A stretch of DNA of 17,360 nucleotides from MESE01 sp036675035 (GCA_036675035.1 JAKFFO010000082.1:1-17360); one strand, 5' to 3'. Positions 8,335 through 16,072 are shown, numbered from the stretch's first letter. A program made the numbers and translations. Notes: a model not told the origin generated them from the sequence alone.

Positions 8335-8867
8335 GTGTACGAGAAATCCTGAAAATGGGCGATCCGCGTCTTCTGCGGCAGGCAGAACCGGTCATGCAGT
8401 TCGATACGCGTGAATTGCACGCGCTGATCGAAGACATGTTCGATACGATGCATGCGGCAAACGGCGCGGGACTGGCGGCGCCGCAAATCGGCGTGAATCT
8501 GCAGCTGGTGATTTTCGGCTTCAAGAAAAATGTCCGCTATCCGGATGCGCCGCCGGTCCCGGAAACCGTATTGATCAATCCGGTTCTGAAGCCGCTTACG
8601 GATCAGGTCACCGATGACTGGGAAGGGTGCCTGTCGGTTCCGGGTTTGCGTGGCATCGTGCCGCGCTGGTCCGCTTTGCATTATGAAGGAGTCGATCAAT
8701 ACGGCAAGGCTATCGTTCGGGATGCAGACGGGTTTCATGCGCGTGTGGTTCAGCATGAATGCGACCATCTGGCAGGCATTCTCTATCCGATGCGGATCAA
8801 GGACTTTTCACGCTTCGGTTATGTGGATGTGCTGTTTCCGGGGATGGATGAAATGGATGACGATTGA
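8331..8867 (+). CDS. def: Peptide deformylase
   Basis: Peptide deformylase removes the formyl group from the initiator methionine of nascent proteins in the cytosol. The 178-residue product shows all three family motifs: GAGLAAPQIG (residues 45-54), EGCLSVP (98-104, metal ligand C100) and QHECDH (141-146, metal ligands H142 and H146, catalytic E143). The start ATG overlaps the galU stop. Burkholderiales often carry more than one def gene, and this one, in a ligA-galU cluster and not beside fmt, is probably the non-fmt-linked paralogue; that is inference from context. It ends seven bases from the stop of the convergent pseudouridine synthase gene, without an obvious terminator. Confidence 0.96.
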   Translation: MSVREILKMGDPRLLRQAEPVMQFDTRELHALIEDMFDTMHAANGAGLAAPQIGVNLQLVIFGFKKNVRYPDAPPVPETVLINPVLKPLTDQVTDDWEGCLSVPGLRGIVPRWSALHYEGVDQYGKAIVRDADGFHARVVQHECDHLAGILYPMRIKDFSRFGYVDVLFPGMDEMDDD

Positions 8868-8874
8868 GGCGCCG

Positions 8875-9621
8875 TCAAAACTGCTCTTCCGCGCGTAGAT
8901 AGCGCCATTGGCCGACCGGCAGATCGCCCAGGGTAATGCGGCCGATGCGAACCCGTTTCAGTCCCAGCACCTTCAGTCCGACCATGTCGCACATGCGACG
9001 GATCTGCCTCTTTTTCCCTTCGCGCAAGACGAAACTCAACTGATCTTCGTTTTGCCAGCGCACTTTGGCGGGCAACAGTTTTTTTCCATCGAGCGTCAAG
9101 CCGTGATTCAGCCGCTTCAGTTCGGTATCGGGCAGCCTGCCCGGTTTGGTGTACTGCACACGCACCAGGTACTCTTTTTCAACCGCGGTGTTTTCCCCGA
9201 TCAGTTGTTTGGCAATCCGGCCGTCCTGGGTCAGAACTAACAGCCCGATCGAGTCGATATCGAGCCGTCCCGCCGGTACCAGGCTGCGCAATTGGCTCGG
9301 ATGAAATTGCAGTGGCGCCTTGTCTTCTTTCCAGCGCGTGTCGGCATTAATCAGCACTACTGCGGGCCGGTACCCGTCTTCTGCCTGGCCGCTGACATAA
9401 CCGACCGGTTTATTCAGCAGAACCGTGACGCGCCTGGCTTGCTGGGCGCTGGCCTGGCGTTCAACCGTGATCCGCTGATGCGGCAACACCTTGCTGCCCA
9501 GCTCCGATACCACCGCACCGTCAACGCGAACCCAGCCTTGTGCGATCCATTCATCGGCTTCGCGGCGCGAGCACAGGCCCAGTTCGGACATGCGTTTGGA
9601 AAGGCGTAGTGGTTCAGTCAT
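8875..9621 (-). CDS. RsuA/RluB/RluE/RluF-family rRNA pseudouridine synthase, RluF-like
   Basis: Enzymes of this family convert a specific uridine in rRNA to pseudouridine during ribosome assembly. The product has an N-terminal S4 RNA-binding domain (RLSKRMSELGLCSRREADEW) and a catalytic domain with LNKPVGYVS, the GRLD motif holding the catalytic aspartate (D121), EKEYLV, and the C-terminal RQIRRMCDMVG and RVRIGRITLGDLPVGQWR segments. The latter most resemble RluF (23S rRNA), but specificity within the family cannot be settled by eye. I take ATG 9621 (248 residues); a TTG two codons upstream is the alternative and neither has a clear ribosome binding site. It lies 53 bases downstream of glnD on the same strand with no terminator between, so it may be the last gene of a map-glnD transcript. 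Confidence 0.92.
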   Translation of the reverse strand: MTEPLRLSKRMSELGLCSRREADEWIAQGWVRVDGAVVSELGSKVLPHQRITVERQASAQQARRVTVLLNKPVGYVSGQAEDGYRPAVVLINADTRWKEDKAPLQFHPSQLRSLVPAGRLDIDSIGLLVLTQDGRIAKQLIGENTAVEKEYLVRVQYTKPGRLPDTELKRLNHGLTLDGKKLLPAKVRWQNEDQLSFVLREGKKRQIRRMCDMVGLKVLGLKRVRIGRITLGDLPVGQWRYLRAEEQF

Positions 9622-9674
9622 ATTCAAGGTGCTGGTGGGGATTAAAAATGTCTAACCTGGTGAAGCCGCAAGGA

Positions 9675-12248
9675 TCAGTCATGCAGCGCGTCCAGCAGAG
9701 CCGTTTCGAGCTGGATCTGGCTGCGCGGATTATTCAAGACCGCTCCTTCTATCAAAAACACGTCTTCCACTCGTTCGCCCAGTGTCATGATTTTTGCAGT
9801 ATGCAAATTAATCTTGTATCTGGCCAGGACGTTCGCAATCGAATAGAGCAAGCCGGTACGGTCGCCGGCGGTCACGGATAGCAGATAATGCTGTCCTTTT
9901 TCATCCGGACGCAGATCGACGGTCGGTGTGACCGGGAATGTCCGCGACAAGCGTGACAAGCGGCCCTTGCTGGGTGGCGGCAAGCAGGACTGGGACCGCA
10001 GGGATTCGGCCAGTTCATGCTCGATCAAGTTAATGATATCGCGGTAATTATTGGCGAAGGCCGGCGTCGTCACCAGGAAAGTGTCGAGAGCATATCCATG
10101 GTTGGTTGTATGGATTTTCGCGTCCAGAATACTGAAATGCTTTCGATCGAAGTAACTGCAGATTCGCGCAAACAGATCCACCTGGTCCTTGACATACACG
10201 GTTACCTGCAGTCCCACTCCGATCGGCGCCAACCGGCACTTCACCACCGGATTTGTACTGTCGATCCTGTTGTAAAGAGCGCGGGTCTGCCACGCGATAT
10301 CGGAAGCATCGTGGCGAAGAAAATAGGCGACATCGAGTTGTTGCCACAGTCGCTCATGCACATTCTGCGGCAAACCGTACAGCCGTAAAGTCTTGAGCGC
10401 ATCCTGCTGCCGATTCTTGAGTTCGCGATCGGTGGATGGGCTTTCGCCGCCCAGAACGCGAAGCGTGATCCGATACAGGTCTTCCAGCAATTTTCCCTTC
10501 CAGGCATTCCATACCTTCGGGCTGGTACCGCGAATATCGGCGACGGTCAGCAGATACAACGCAGTCAAATGCCGTTCGTCCTTGACCAGGTCGGCAAAAT
10601 TCCGGACCACGTCGGGATCGGACAAATCCTGCTTCTGCGCAATCTGCGACATGGTCAGGTGATGTTCAACCAGAAATACAACCAGTTCGGTGTCTTCTTT
10701 TGACAAGCCATGCGTAGTACAGAAACGGCGCGCATCGACCATGCCCAGCTTGGAATGATCGCCGCCGCGACCCTTGGCGATGTCATGGAACAGGGCAGCA
10801 ATATAAATCAGCCAGGGCCGCGGGAAATCCGCGATCAGCTGACTGCAGAACGGATACTCGTGGGCGTGTTCGCTTAAGGTGAAGCGCCTGACATTCCGCA
10901 CCACCATCAGGATATGCTGATCGACGGTATACACATGAAACAAATCGTGCTGCATCTGTCCGACGATGCGCCGAAAGTTGGGAAGGTAGCGTCCGAGAAT
11001 GCTCGCCTGATTCATCCGGCGCAGCGTATGCGTAATGCCCCGGGGCGCCTGGAGGATCTGCATGAACAACGCACGATTAGCCGGGTTGCGGCGGAAGTCG
11101 CGGTCGATCTTGAAGCGCGCATGCCATAACGCCCGCAGGGTGCGCGCGGTCATGCCTTTCAGCTCGGTGTGCTGGCCCAGCAGGAAAAATACTTCCAGCA
11201 TCGTTGACGGCGTCGATTCAAACATGTCTTCGGTCGCAATATCGATGAAACCGTTGACCTCGTTAAAATGTTCATTGATCGCCTTCGGGCAGGCCGGTTG
11301 CGGAAATAAACGCGCCTCGATATTTTGCAACAGGATGGCGTTGAGTTGCGTGACTGCTTTCGCGGCCCAGTAATACCGTTGCATCAAATATTCGCTGGCG
11401 CGGCGGGTATCGGTGGTTTTAAATCCGAGCGACTCCGCAATTGGCGTCTGCACATCGAAGATCAGCCGGTCGTCGCGCCTTTTTGCATGGATGTGCAAAC
11501 GAATGCGGATATCCTTGAAGGCGCGCTCTTTCTGTCTAAGCTGACGTGCTTCAGCATCGGTGATCAAGCCCCGCTCAGCCAGTTTGCGCCATGAATCGCC
11601 GAGGCCGGCCGCTTTGGCGACCCACAGGATGACCTGCAGGTCCCGCAAGCCGCCGGGACTTTCCTTGCAGTTCGGTTCAAGGCTATATGGTGTATCTTCG
11701 AATTTGACGTGGCGCTGGCGAAGCTCCAGTGTCTTGGCCCGGAAAAATGCCTGCGCATCCATCGCCGCATCGCATCGCTGCTGGAGCAGATGGAACAGCT
11801 TGCGATCACCCGCGACCAGCCGCGCTTCCAGCAGGCTGGTCTGGACGGTAATGTCCGCGGCCGCTTCAGTCAGGCATTCGTCGATGGTGCGGATGCTGTG
11901 CCCGATTTCGAGCCCGAGATCCCAGAAAAGTTGGACAATTTCTTCCAGCCTGGCTTGAAGCGCTGCATCCGCAGGCGCACCCAGCAGAACGAGCACGTCG
12001 ACGTCCGAGTAGGGAAACAATTCGCCGCGCCCGTATCCGCCAACGGCGACCAAGGCCGAATTGCTAGGCATTTCGAATAATTGCCATGCGCGTACCAAGG
12101 CGTCATCGACGTTGTGACGCAGGCTTGTGAGCAACTTTTCCGGCTTGCCATCAGATTCGAATCTGTCGATAGCCGCTTGCCGCTCGGTCCGGATTTGTTC
12201 TTTCAAGCTTGGACCGAGTGACGCTTCGGGGCTGCTCGCAAGCATCAT
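9675..12248 (-). CDS. glnD: Bifunctional PII uridylyltransferase/uridylyl-removing enzyme GlnD
   Basis: GlnD senses glutamine and adds or removes UMP on PII proteins (GlnB/GlnK), controlling glutamine synthetase and NtrB/NtrC. The 857-residue length is typical. Domains in order are the nucleotidyltransferase (GGYGRGELFPYSDVDVLVL, residues 70-88, with the metal-binding DVD), a GlnD linker domain, an HD phosphohydrolase domain responsible for UMP removal (ALFHDIAKGRGGDHSKLG, H488-D489), and two C-terminal ACT domains for glutamine binding (about 683-760 and 783-857). The start has two adjacent ATG codons at 12248 and 12245; either may serve. Only two bases separate it from the map stop codon and no ribosome binding site is obvious, which suggests coupling to map translation. 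Confidence 0.97.
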   Translation of the reverse strand: MMLASSPEASLGPSLKEQIRTERQAAIDRFESDGKPEKLLTSLRHNVDDALVRAWQLFEMPSNSALVAVGGYGRGELFPYSDVDVLVLLGAPADAALQARLEEIVQLFWDLGLEIGHSIRTIDECLTEAAADITVQTSLLEARLVAGDRKLFHLLQQRCDAAMDAQAFFRAKTLELRQRHVKFEDTPYSLEPNCKESPGGLRDLQVILWVAKAAGLGDSWRKLAERGLITDAEARQLRQKERAFKDIRIRLHIHAKRRDDRLIFDVQTPIAESLGFKTTDTRRASEYLMQRYYWAAKAVTQLNAILLQNIEARLFPQPACPKAINEHFNEVNGFIDIATEDMFESTPSTMLEVFFLLGQHTELKGMTARTLRALWHARFKIDRDFRRNPANRALFMQILQAPRGITHTLRRMNQASILGRYLPNFRRIVGQMQHDLFHVYTVDQHILMVVRNVRRFTLSEHAHEYPFCSQLIADFPRPWLIYIAALFHDIAKGRGGDHSKLGMVDARRFCTTHGLSKEDTELVVFLVEHHLTMSQIAQKQDLSDPDVVRNFADLVKDERHLTALYLLTVADIRGTSPKVWNAWKGKLLEDLYRITLRVLGGESPSTDRELKNRQQDALKTLRLYGLPQNVHERLWQQLDVAYFLRHDASDIAWQTRALYNRIDSTNPVVKCRLAPIGVGLQVTVYVKDQVDLFARICSYFDRKHFSILDAKIHTTNHGYALDTFLVTTPAFANNYRDIINLIEHELAESLRSQSCLPPPSKGRLSRLSRTFPVTPTVDLRPDEKGQHYLLSVTAGDRTGLLYSIANVLARYKINLHTAKIMTLGERVEDVFLIEGAVLNNPRSQIQLETALLDALHD

Positions 12249-12250
12249 CG

Positions 12251-13084
12251 TTACACTGAGACCGCTTGGCTGTTGGCAGTTTGCGTGATGATTGCCGGGG
12301 GCTGCGGCATGCCGGGAGAAACCGTCAATACTTCATATCCGGTTTCGGTCACCAGAACGGTATGTTCCCATTGCGCGGACAGGCTGCGGTCCTTGGTTTT
12401 GATGGTCCATCCATCGCCCATTTCGCGGATTTCGCGCCGTCCCGCGTTGATCATCGGCTCGACGGTGAAAATCATGCCGGGAACCAGTTTTTCGAGCGTT
12501 CCGGGTCGGCCGTAATGCAGCACTTGCGGCTCTTCATGGAAAACCTTGCCGATGCCATGGCCGCAAAATTCGCGTACCACGCTATAGCCGGCTTTTTCCG
12601 CGTATTGTTGAATTACAAAGCCGATATCGCCCAGATGCGCACCCGGTTTGATCTTTGAAATACCGAGCCACATGCATTCGAACGTAATGTCGCCCAGTCG
12701 CTTTGCCAGGATGGAAGGTTGTCCAACGTAAAACATGCGGCTGGTATCGCCGTGGTAACCGTTCTTGATAACAGTGACATCGATATTGACGGCATCGCCG
12801 TTCTTGAGCACCTTATCGCCGGGGATGCCGTGGCAGACCACATCGTTGACCGATGTACAGACGGCCTTCGGATAAGGTGTATATCCGGGTGGACAATAGT
12901 TTAGCGGGGCGGGAATGGTGCCTTGAACATCGACCATGTATTCATGGCAAAGGCGATCCAGTTCGGCGGTCGTGACACCGGCCTTCACATGAGGTGCGAT
13001 GAAATCGAGCACCTCGGCGGCCAGCTTGCCGGCGATCCGCATGCCTTTGATATCGTCCGCGTTCTTGATTGAAATAGAAGCCAT
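12251..13084 (-). CDS. map: Methionine aminopeptidase, type I
   Basis: Map removes the initiator methionine after deformylation, a cytosolic two-metal enzyme. The 277 residues contain the expected metal ligands D102 (NIDVTV), D113 (GDTSRMF), H176 (CGHGIGK), E209 (FTVEPM) and E240 (WEHTVLV), plus the substrate-contacting H85 (VVCHGIPG). There is no type II insert. Compared with E. coli (264) it has a short Pro/Gln/Ala-rich C-terminal tail of no evident function. It is divergent from rpsB, an arrangement common in proteobacteria, and lies two bases ahead of glnD. The start ATG at 13084 has no strong Shine-Dalgarno sequence. A TATAAT box sits about 50 bases upstream. Confidence 0.97.
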   Translation of the reverse strand: MASISIKNADDIKGMRIAGKLAAEVLDFIAPHVKAGVTTAELDRLCHEYMVDVQGTIPAPLNYCPPGYTPYPKAVCTSVNDVVCHGIPGDKVLKNGDAVNIDVTVIKNGYHGDTSRMFYVGQPSILAKRLGDITFECMWLGISKIKPGAHLGDIGFVIQQYAEKAGYSVVREFCGHGIGKVFHEEPQVLHYGRPGTLEKLVPGMIFTVEPMINAGRREIREMGDGWTIKTKDRSLSAQWEHTVLVTETGYEVLTVSPGMPQPPAIITQTANSQAVSV

Positions 13085-13118
13085 ATGGAAACAAAATCCG
13101 CTGAAAAACGGAGAAAAA

Positions 13119-13159
13119 GCGATTAATAACGAATTATAGTCGAGCGCTTGATTAATCGC
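13119..13159. repeat. 9-base inverted repeat framing the map -10 box
   Basis: GCGATTAAT (13119-13127) and its exact reverse complement ATTAATCGC (13151-13159) are separated by 23 bases, so their centres are 32 bases, about three helical turns, apart. Each arm contains the self-complementary ATTAAT core. The minus-strand TATAAT for map lies between the arms. This geometry suits a paired operator, but no regulator is known from the sequence; AT-rich 9-mers can also recur by chance in a promoter region. Confidence 0.5.
13133..13138 (-). promoter_or_regulatory. Candidate -10 box of the map-glnD promoter
   Basis: On the minus strand this reads TATAAT, a perfect sigma70 -10 hexamer, 48 bases upstream of the map start codon. 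No good -35 stands 16-18 bases further upstream (GGGCGA at 17-base spacing), so the promoter may be weak or activator-dependent. It is the best element available in the 253-base divergent gap on this strand. Confidence 0.5.
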
Positions 13160-13181
13160 CCGTGTAATACCGGCGTTGAAC

Positions 13182-13211
13182 TTGAAAGAAATGCGGTATT
13201 TAAGGTAGAAT
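13182..13211 (+). promoter_or_regulatory. Sigma70 promoter for rpsB
   Basis: TTGAAA (-35, 13182-13187) and TAGAAT (-10, 13206-13211) match consensus at five of six positions each, with an 18-base spacer. Transcription would begin near 13218, giving a leader of about 120 bases before rpsB. It lies in the divergent gap with map and points toward rpsB, where a strong ribosomal-protein promoter is expected. Confidence 0.75.
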
Positions 13212-13217
13212 CTCGGG

Positions 13218-13337
13218 CTAGCTTGAAATGTTTCGAGCGAAACCTTTGTAAATCGCGAATCCGTTCGAAAAGGGTGCTCCGATCATTTGAATGAGAGGAG
13301 TGACTGACCGGATTCCAGACCCAACCCTGGAGATATC
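13218..13337 (+). promoter_or_regulatory. Structured 5' leader of rpsB, possible S2 autoregulatory element
   Basis: The predicted leader holds several short hairpins: GTTTC (13230-13234) with GAAAC (13239-13243) around a GAGC loop; CGAA (13256-13259) with TTCG (13264-13267); and TTCCAG (13313-13318) with CTGGAG (13327-13332), including one G-U pair, around an 8-base loop. The last overlaps the rpsB Shine-Dalgarno GGAG (13329-13332) and would hide it. Ribosomal protein S2 represses its own mRNA through a structured leader in gammaproteobacteria; a similar role here is inference from structure and position only. Confidence 0.4.
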
Positions 13338-14093
13338 ATGTCTGTAACTATGCGCGAAATGCTGGAAGCCGGTGTCCATTTCGGTCACCAAACCCGCTTC
13401 TGGAATCCCAAGATGGCCCCGTTCATTTTTGGTCATCGCAACAAAATTCATATCGTCAACCTGGAAAAAACGCTGGGCATGTACCAGGAGGCGATGAAAT
13501 ACATTCGTCAGCTGGCATCCAATCGCGGCACGATCCTGATGGTAGGCACCAAGCGCCAGGCACGCGACATCATCGCGGCAGAAGCACAGCGTGCCGGCAT
13601 GCCTTACGTCGACCAGCGCTGGCTCGGCGGCATGCTGACCAACTTCAAGACGATCAAGACGTCAATCAAGCGCCTGAAGGAAATGGAAGCGGCAATCGAA
13701 GACGGTTCCGTCGAGAAGCTGAGCAAAAAAGAAGGCTTGATGTTCCAGCGCGAGATGGTGAAGCTGCAAAAATCGATTGGCGGCATCAAGGACATGAATG
13801 GCGTTCCTGATGCCATTTTCGTCATCGACGTCGGCTATCACAAAGGCACGATTACCGAAGCCGCCAAGCTTGGCATTCCGGTTATCGGCGTAGTCGATAC
13901 CAATCACACGCCCGACGGAGTAACTTACGTCATTCCTGGTAACGACGATTCTTCCAAGGCGATCATGCTGTACGCACGCGGCGTGGCCGATGCAATTCTT
14001 GAAGGTCGTGCCAATGCGACCAACGACCTGGTCGAATCGGTAAAAACCGGTGCGACCGGCGATGAGTTCGTAGAGGTTAGCGAGCAGGCTTAA
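13338..14093 (+). CDS. rpsB: 30S ribosomal protein S2
   Basis: S2 binds late in assembly at the back of the small subunit and is needed for S1 to attach. The 251-residue product carries the family signatures in order: MREMLEAGVHFGHQTRFWNPKM at the N-terminus (the histidine-rich GVHFGH stretch), FIFGHRNKIHIVNLEKT, GTKRQA, YVDQRWLGGMLTNFKTI, and the C-terminal IPVIGVVDTNHTPDGVTYVIPGNDDS. ATG 13338 follows GGAG with a 5-base gap. It has its own strong upstream promoter and is separated from tsf by a terminator-like hairpin, as is common for the rpsB-tsf pair. Confidence 0.98.
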   Translation: MSVTMREMLEAGVHFGHQTRFWNPKMAPFIFGHRNKIHIVNLEKTLGMYQEAMKYIRQLASNRGTILMVGTKRQARDIIAAEAQRAGMPYVDQRWLGGMLTNFKTIKTSIKRLKEMEAAIEDGSVEKLSKKEGLMFQREMVKLQKSIGGIKDMNGVPDAIFVIDVGYHKGTITEAAKLGIPVIGVVDTNHTPDGVTYVIPGNDDSSKAIMLYARGVADAILEGRANATNDLVESVKTGATGDEFVEVSEQA

Positions 14094-14100
14094 TCCCTGG

Positions 14101-14125
14101 CCTCTGGCCTGCCAGGCTTCAGAGG
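14101..14125 (+). promoter_or_regulatory. Stable RNA hairpin in the rpsB-tsf spacer
   Basis: CCTCTGGCCT (14101-14110) pairs with AGGC and CAGAGG (14114-14117 and 14120-14125), giving ten base pairs around a 3-base loop with a two-T bulge. No T run follows, so it is not itself a terminator. An alternative pairing is possible: CCTGGC (14096-14101) with GCCAGG (14111-14116). It may protect or process the rpsB 3' end, or influence the terminator just downstream. Confidence 0.55.
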
Positions 14126-14138
14126 TAAAGCAGAAAAT

Positions 14139-14167
14139 AGGGGCAACAGCGGTTCGCCCCTTTTTTT
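14139..14167 (+). terminator. Intrinsic terminator/attenuator between rpsB and tsf
   Basis: AGGGGC (14139-14144) pairs with GCCCCT (14156-14161); the stem can extend by AAC (14145-14147) with GTT (14152-14154) past one bulged C, leaving an AGCG loop. Seven T residues follow (14161-14167). As no clear promoter lies between this and tsf, it probably terminates only part of the transcripts and lowers tsf relative to rpsB. Confidence 0.85.
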
Positions 14168-14234
14168 CGAGCCAATTTGAACGTATTTTGATTGCAGGCG
14201 TCCGATTAGGCGCTTGTTGAGCTAGGAGAAGAAT

Positions 14235-15146
14235 ATGGCGGTTATTACAGCAGCAATGGTTGGTGAACTGCGCGCGAAAACAGATGCGCCCATGATGGAA
14301 TGTAAAAAGGCCTTGACCGAAGCCGGCGGCGATCCGGTCAAGGCGGAAGAAATTCTGCGCGTCAAGCTGGGCAGCAAGGCCTCAAAGGCGGCATCCCGCA
14401 TTACTGCGGAAGGCGTAGTCGCGGCTTATATTTCGGGCGGTATCGGCGCGTTGGTTGAAGTCAATTGCGAAACCGATTTCGTCACCAAGAACGATGATTT
14501 CCTCACGCTTGCGAATACCGTCGCAAAACTGATCGCCGAGAAGAACCCGGCGGATGTAGCCGCGTTGTCGGCGCTGCCGCTGGACGGCAAAACCGTTGAA
14601 GAAGTACGCTCTGCGCTGGTTGGCAAGATCGGCGAGAACATGTCGATCCGCCGCTTCAAGCGTTTTGAAACCGGCGCCAAGCTGACGTCATACCTGCATG
14701 GCACGCGTATCGGCGTAATCGTGGAATTCGATGGAGCCGACGAGCAGGTAGGCAAGGACGTTGCCATGCATATCGCAGCCATGAAGCCGGTGTCGTTGTC
14801 GTCCGATCAGGTGCCCGCAGATCTGATCGAGAAAGAGCGTTCAGTCGCGACATTGAAAGCCGCCGAAGATGCAGCCAAGGCGCAAGCGGAAGGCAAGACC
14901 CCGCAGTCGGCCGAGATTGTGGCCAAACGGGTTGACGGTTCGGTGCAAAAATTCCTGAAAGAGGTTTCTCTGTTCAATCAGCCGTTTGTAAAAAATGACA
15001 AGCAGTCGGTTGAGCAAATGCTGAAAGCCACCAACACGACTGTGAAGTCGTTCACGATGTATATCGTCGGCGAAGGCATTGAGAAAAAGCAGGATGATTT
15101 TGCGGCGGAAGTCGCGGCCCAAGTCGCGGCAGCCAAGCAGGCGTAA
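14235..15146 (+). CDS. tsf: Translation elongation factor Ts
   Basis: EF-Ts exchanges GDP for GTP on EF-Tu. The 303-residue product begins with a UBA-like N-terminal domain (MVGELRAKTDAPMMECKKAL, with the conserved ECKKAL motif), contains EVNCETDFVTKNDDF (about residues 74-88), the contact region to the EF-Tu nucleotide site, and ends with the dimerisation-type repeats including KEVSLFNQPFVKND and an Ala/Lys/Gln-rich tail. ATG 14235 follows AGGAG with a 6-base gap. Expression probably depends on read-through from rpsB. A strong terminator lies 10 bases after the stop. Confidence 0.98.
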   Translation: MAVITAAMVGELRAKTDAPMMECKKALTEAGGDPVKAEEILRVKLGSKASKAASRITAEGVVAAYISGGIGALVEVNCETDFVTKNDDFLTLANTVAKLIAEKNPADVAALSALPLDGKTVEEVRSALVGKIGENMSIRRFKRFETGAKLTSYLHGTRIGVIVEFDGADEQVGKDVAMHIAAMKPVSLSSDQVPADLIEKERSVATLKAAEDAAKAQAEGKTPQSAEIVAKRVDGSVQKFLKEVSLFNQPFVKNDKQSVEQMLKATNTTVKSFTMYIVGEGIEKKQDDFAAEVAAQVAAAKQA

Positions 15147-15155
15147 GAAAATCAC

Positions 15156-15179
15156 GCGGGCCGAAAGGCCCGTTTTTTT
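15156..15179 (+). terminator. Intrinsic terminator after tsf
   Basis: CGGGCC (15157-15162) and GGCCCG (15167-15172) form a six-base-pair stem capped by the very stable GAAA tetraloop, with a possible extra G-U pair (15156 with 15173), and are followed by seven T residues (15173-15179). This is a textbook rho-independent terminator and separates rpsB-tsf from pyrH-frr-uppS. Confidence 0.93.
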
Positions 15180-15243
15180 GGGTTATTGAACAGAATATTG
15201 CCGTCTTGCCGGAAAATATTAATCGCGTTCAATCACAAGCCTT

Positions 15244-15249
15244 TAAAAT
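15244..15249 (+). promoter_or_regulatory. Candidate -10 box for pyrH-frr-uppS
   Basis: TAAAAT matches five of six positions of TATAAT and lies between the tsf terminator and pyrH, where a new promoter is needed. No good -35 is present; TTAATC (15219-15224) is 19 bases upstream and shares only three positions. Transcription would begin near 15256, about 60 bases before pyrH. Confidence 0.35.
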
Positions 15250-15316
15250 GGCTGCCTGAAGTATGTATCGGCAAGACCAGCACATAGAACACCGGATATC
15301 ACACGGAGCCCAGCCC

Positions 15317-16033
15317 ATGACAAAACCAGCCTACAAGCGCGTCCTCCTCAAACTCTCCGGTGAAGCTCTGATGGGCGACGACCCATACGGAATCAACCGC
15401 GCGACGATCGAGCGCATGGTGGCTGACGTATCCGAGGTCGCAAATCTGGGCGTAGAACTCGCGATCGTGATCGGCGGCGGCAATATCTTTCGCGGTGTCG
15501 CGCCCGGCGCACAGGGAATGGACCGTGCTACCGCCGACTACATGGGAATGCTGGCAACCGTAATGAATTCATTGGCCCTGGCTGATGCAATGCGGCAGGT
15601 CGGAATTACCGCGCGAGTAATGTCCGCAATCAACATCGAGCAAGTCGTGGAGCCGTATATTCGTCCCAAGGCATTGCAATATCTTGAAGAAGGCAAAATT
15701 GTCGTGTTTGCCGCCGGCACCGGCAATCCGTTCTTTACAACCGATACCGCGGCCGCGCTGCGCGGCTCTGAAATCGGCGCGGAAATCGTGCTCAAGGCGA
15801 CCAAGGTGGATGGCGTCTATAGCGCCGATCCGAAAAAAGACGCACAGGCGACGCGATACTCGACGATCACGTTCGATGAAGCGATTGCGAAGCATCTGCA
15901 AGTCATGGACGCAACCGCGTTCGCGCTTTGCCGCGACCAGAGGCTGCCGATCAAGGTCTTTTCGATCGTCAAGCCGGGCGCGCTGAAACGAGTGGTTATG
16001 GGCGAAGACGAAGGTACATTGGTTCACGTATAA
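15317..16033 (+). CDS. pyrH: Uridylate (UMP) kinase
   Basis: PyrH phosphorylates UMP to UDP with ATP, a hexameric cytosolic enzyme of the amino acid kinase fold, allosterically controlled by GTP and UTP in many bacteria. I take ATG 15317 (238 residues; E. coli 241), preceded by GGAG with an 8-base gap; the frame extends upstream to 15263 but without a matching sequence. Motifs are KLSGEALMG near the N-terminus, VIGGGNIFRG, FAAGTGNPFFTTDTAAALR (UMP and ATP site), and KVDGVYSADPKKD. It is followed closely by frr, the usual order in betaproteobacteria. Confidence 0.97.
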   Translation: MTKPAYKRVLLKLSGEALMGDDPYGINRATIERMVADVSEVANLGVELAIVIGGGNIFRGVAPGAQGMDRATADYMGMLATVMNSLALADAMRQVGITARVMSAINIEQVVEPYIRPKALQYLEEGKIVVFAAGTGNPFFTTDTAAALRGSEIGAEIVLKATKVDGVYSADPKKDAQATRYSTITFDEAIAKHLQVMDATAFALCRDQRLPIKVFSIVKPGALKRVVMGEDEGTLVHV

Positions 16034-16072
16034 ACTACCGTATAGTTGCAGGTTGTAGAAGAGGAGAGCAGT

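Noticed and set aside
13291..13347. Possible 18-codon upstream frame overlapping the rpsB start
   Set aside because: No ribosome binding site precedes its ATG and the GGAG in this region fits the rpsB start much better.
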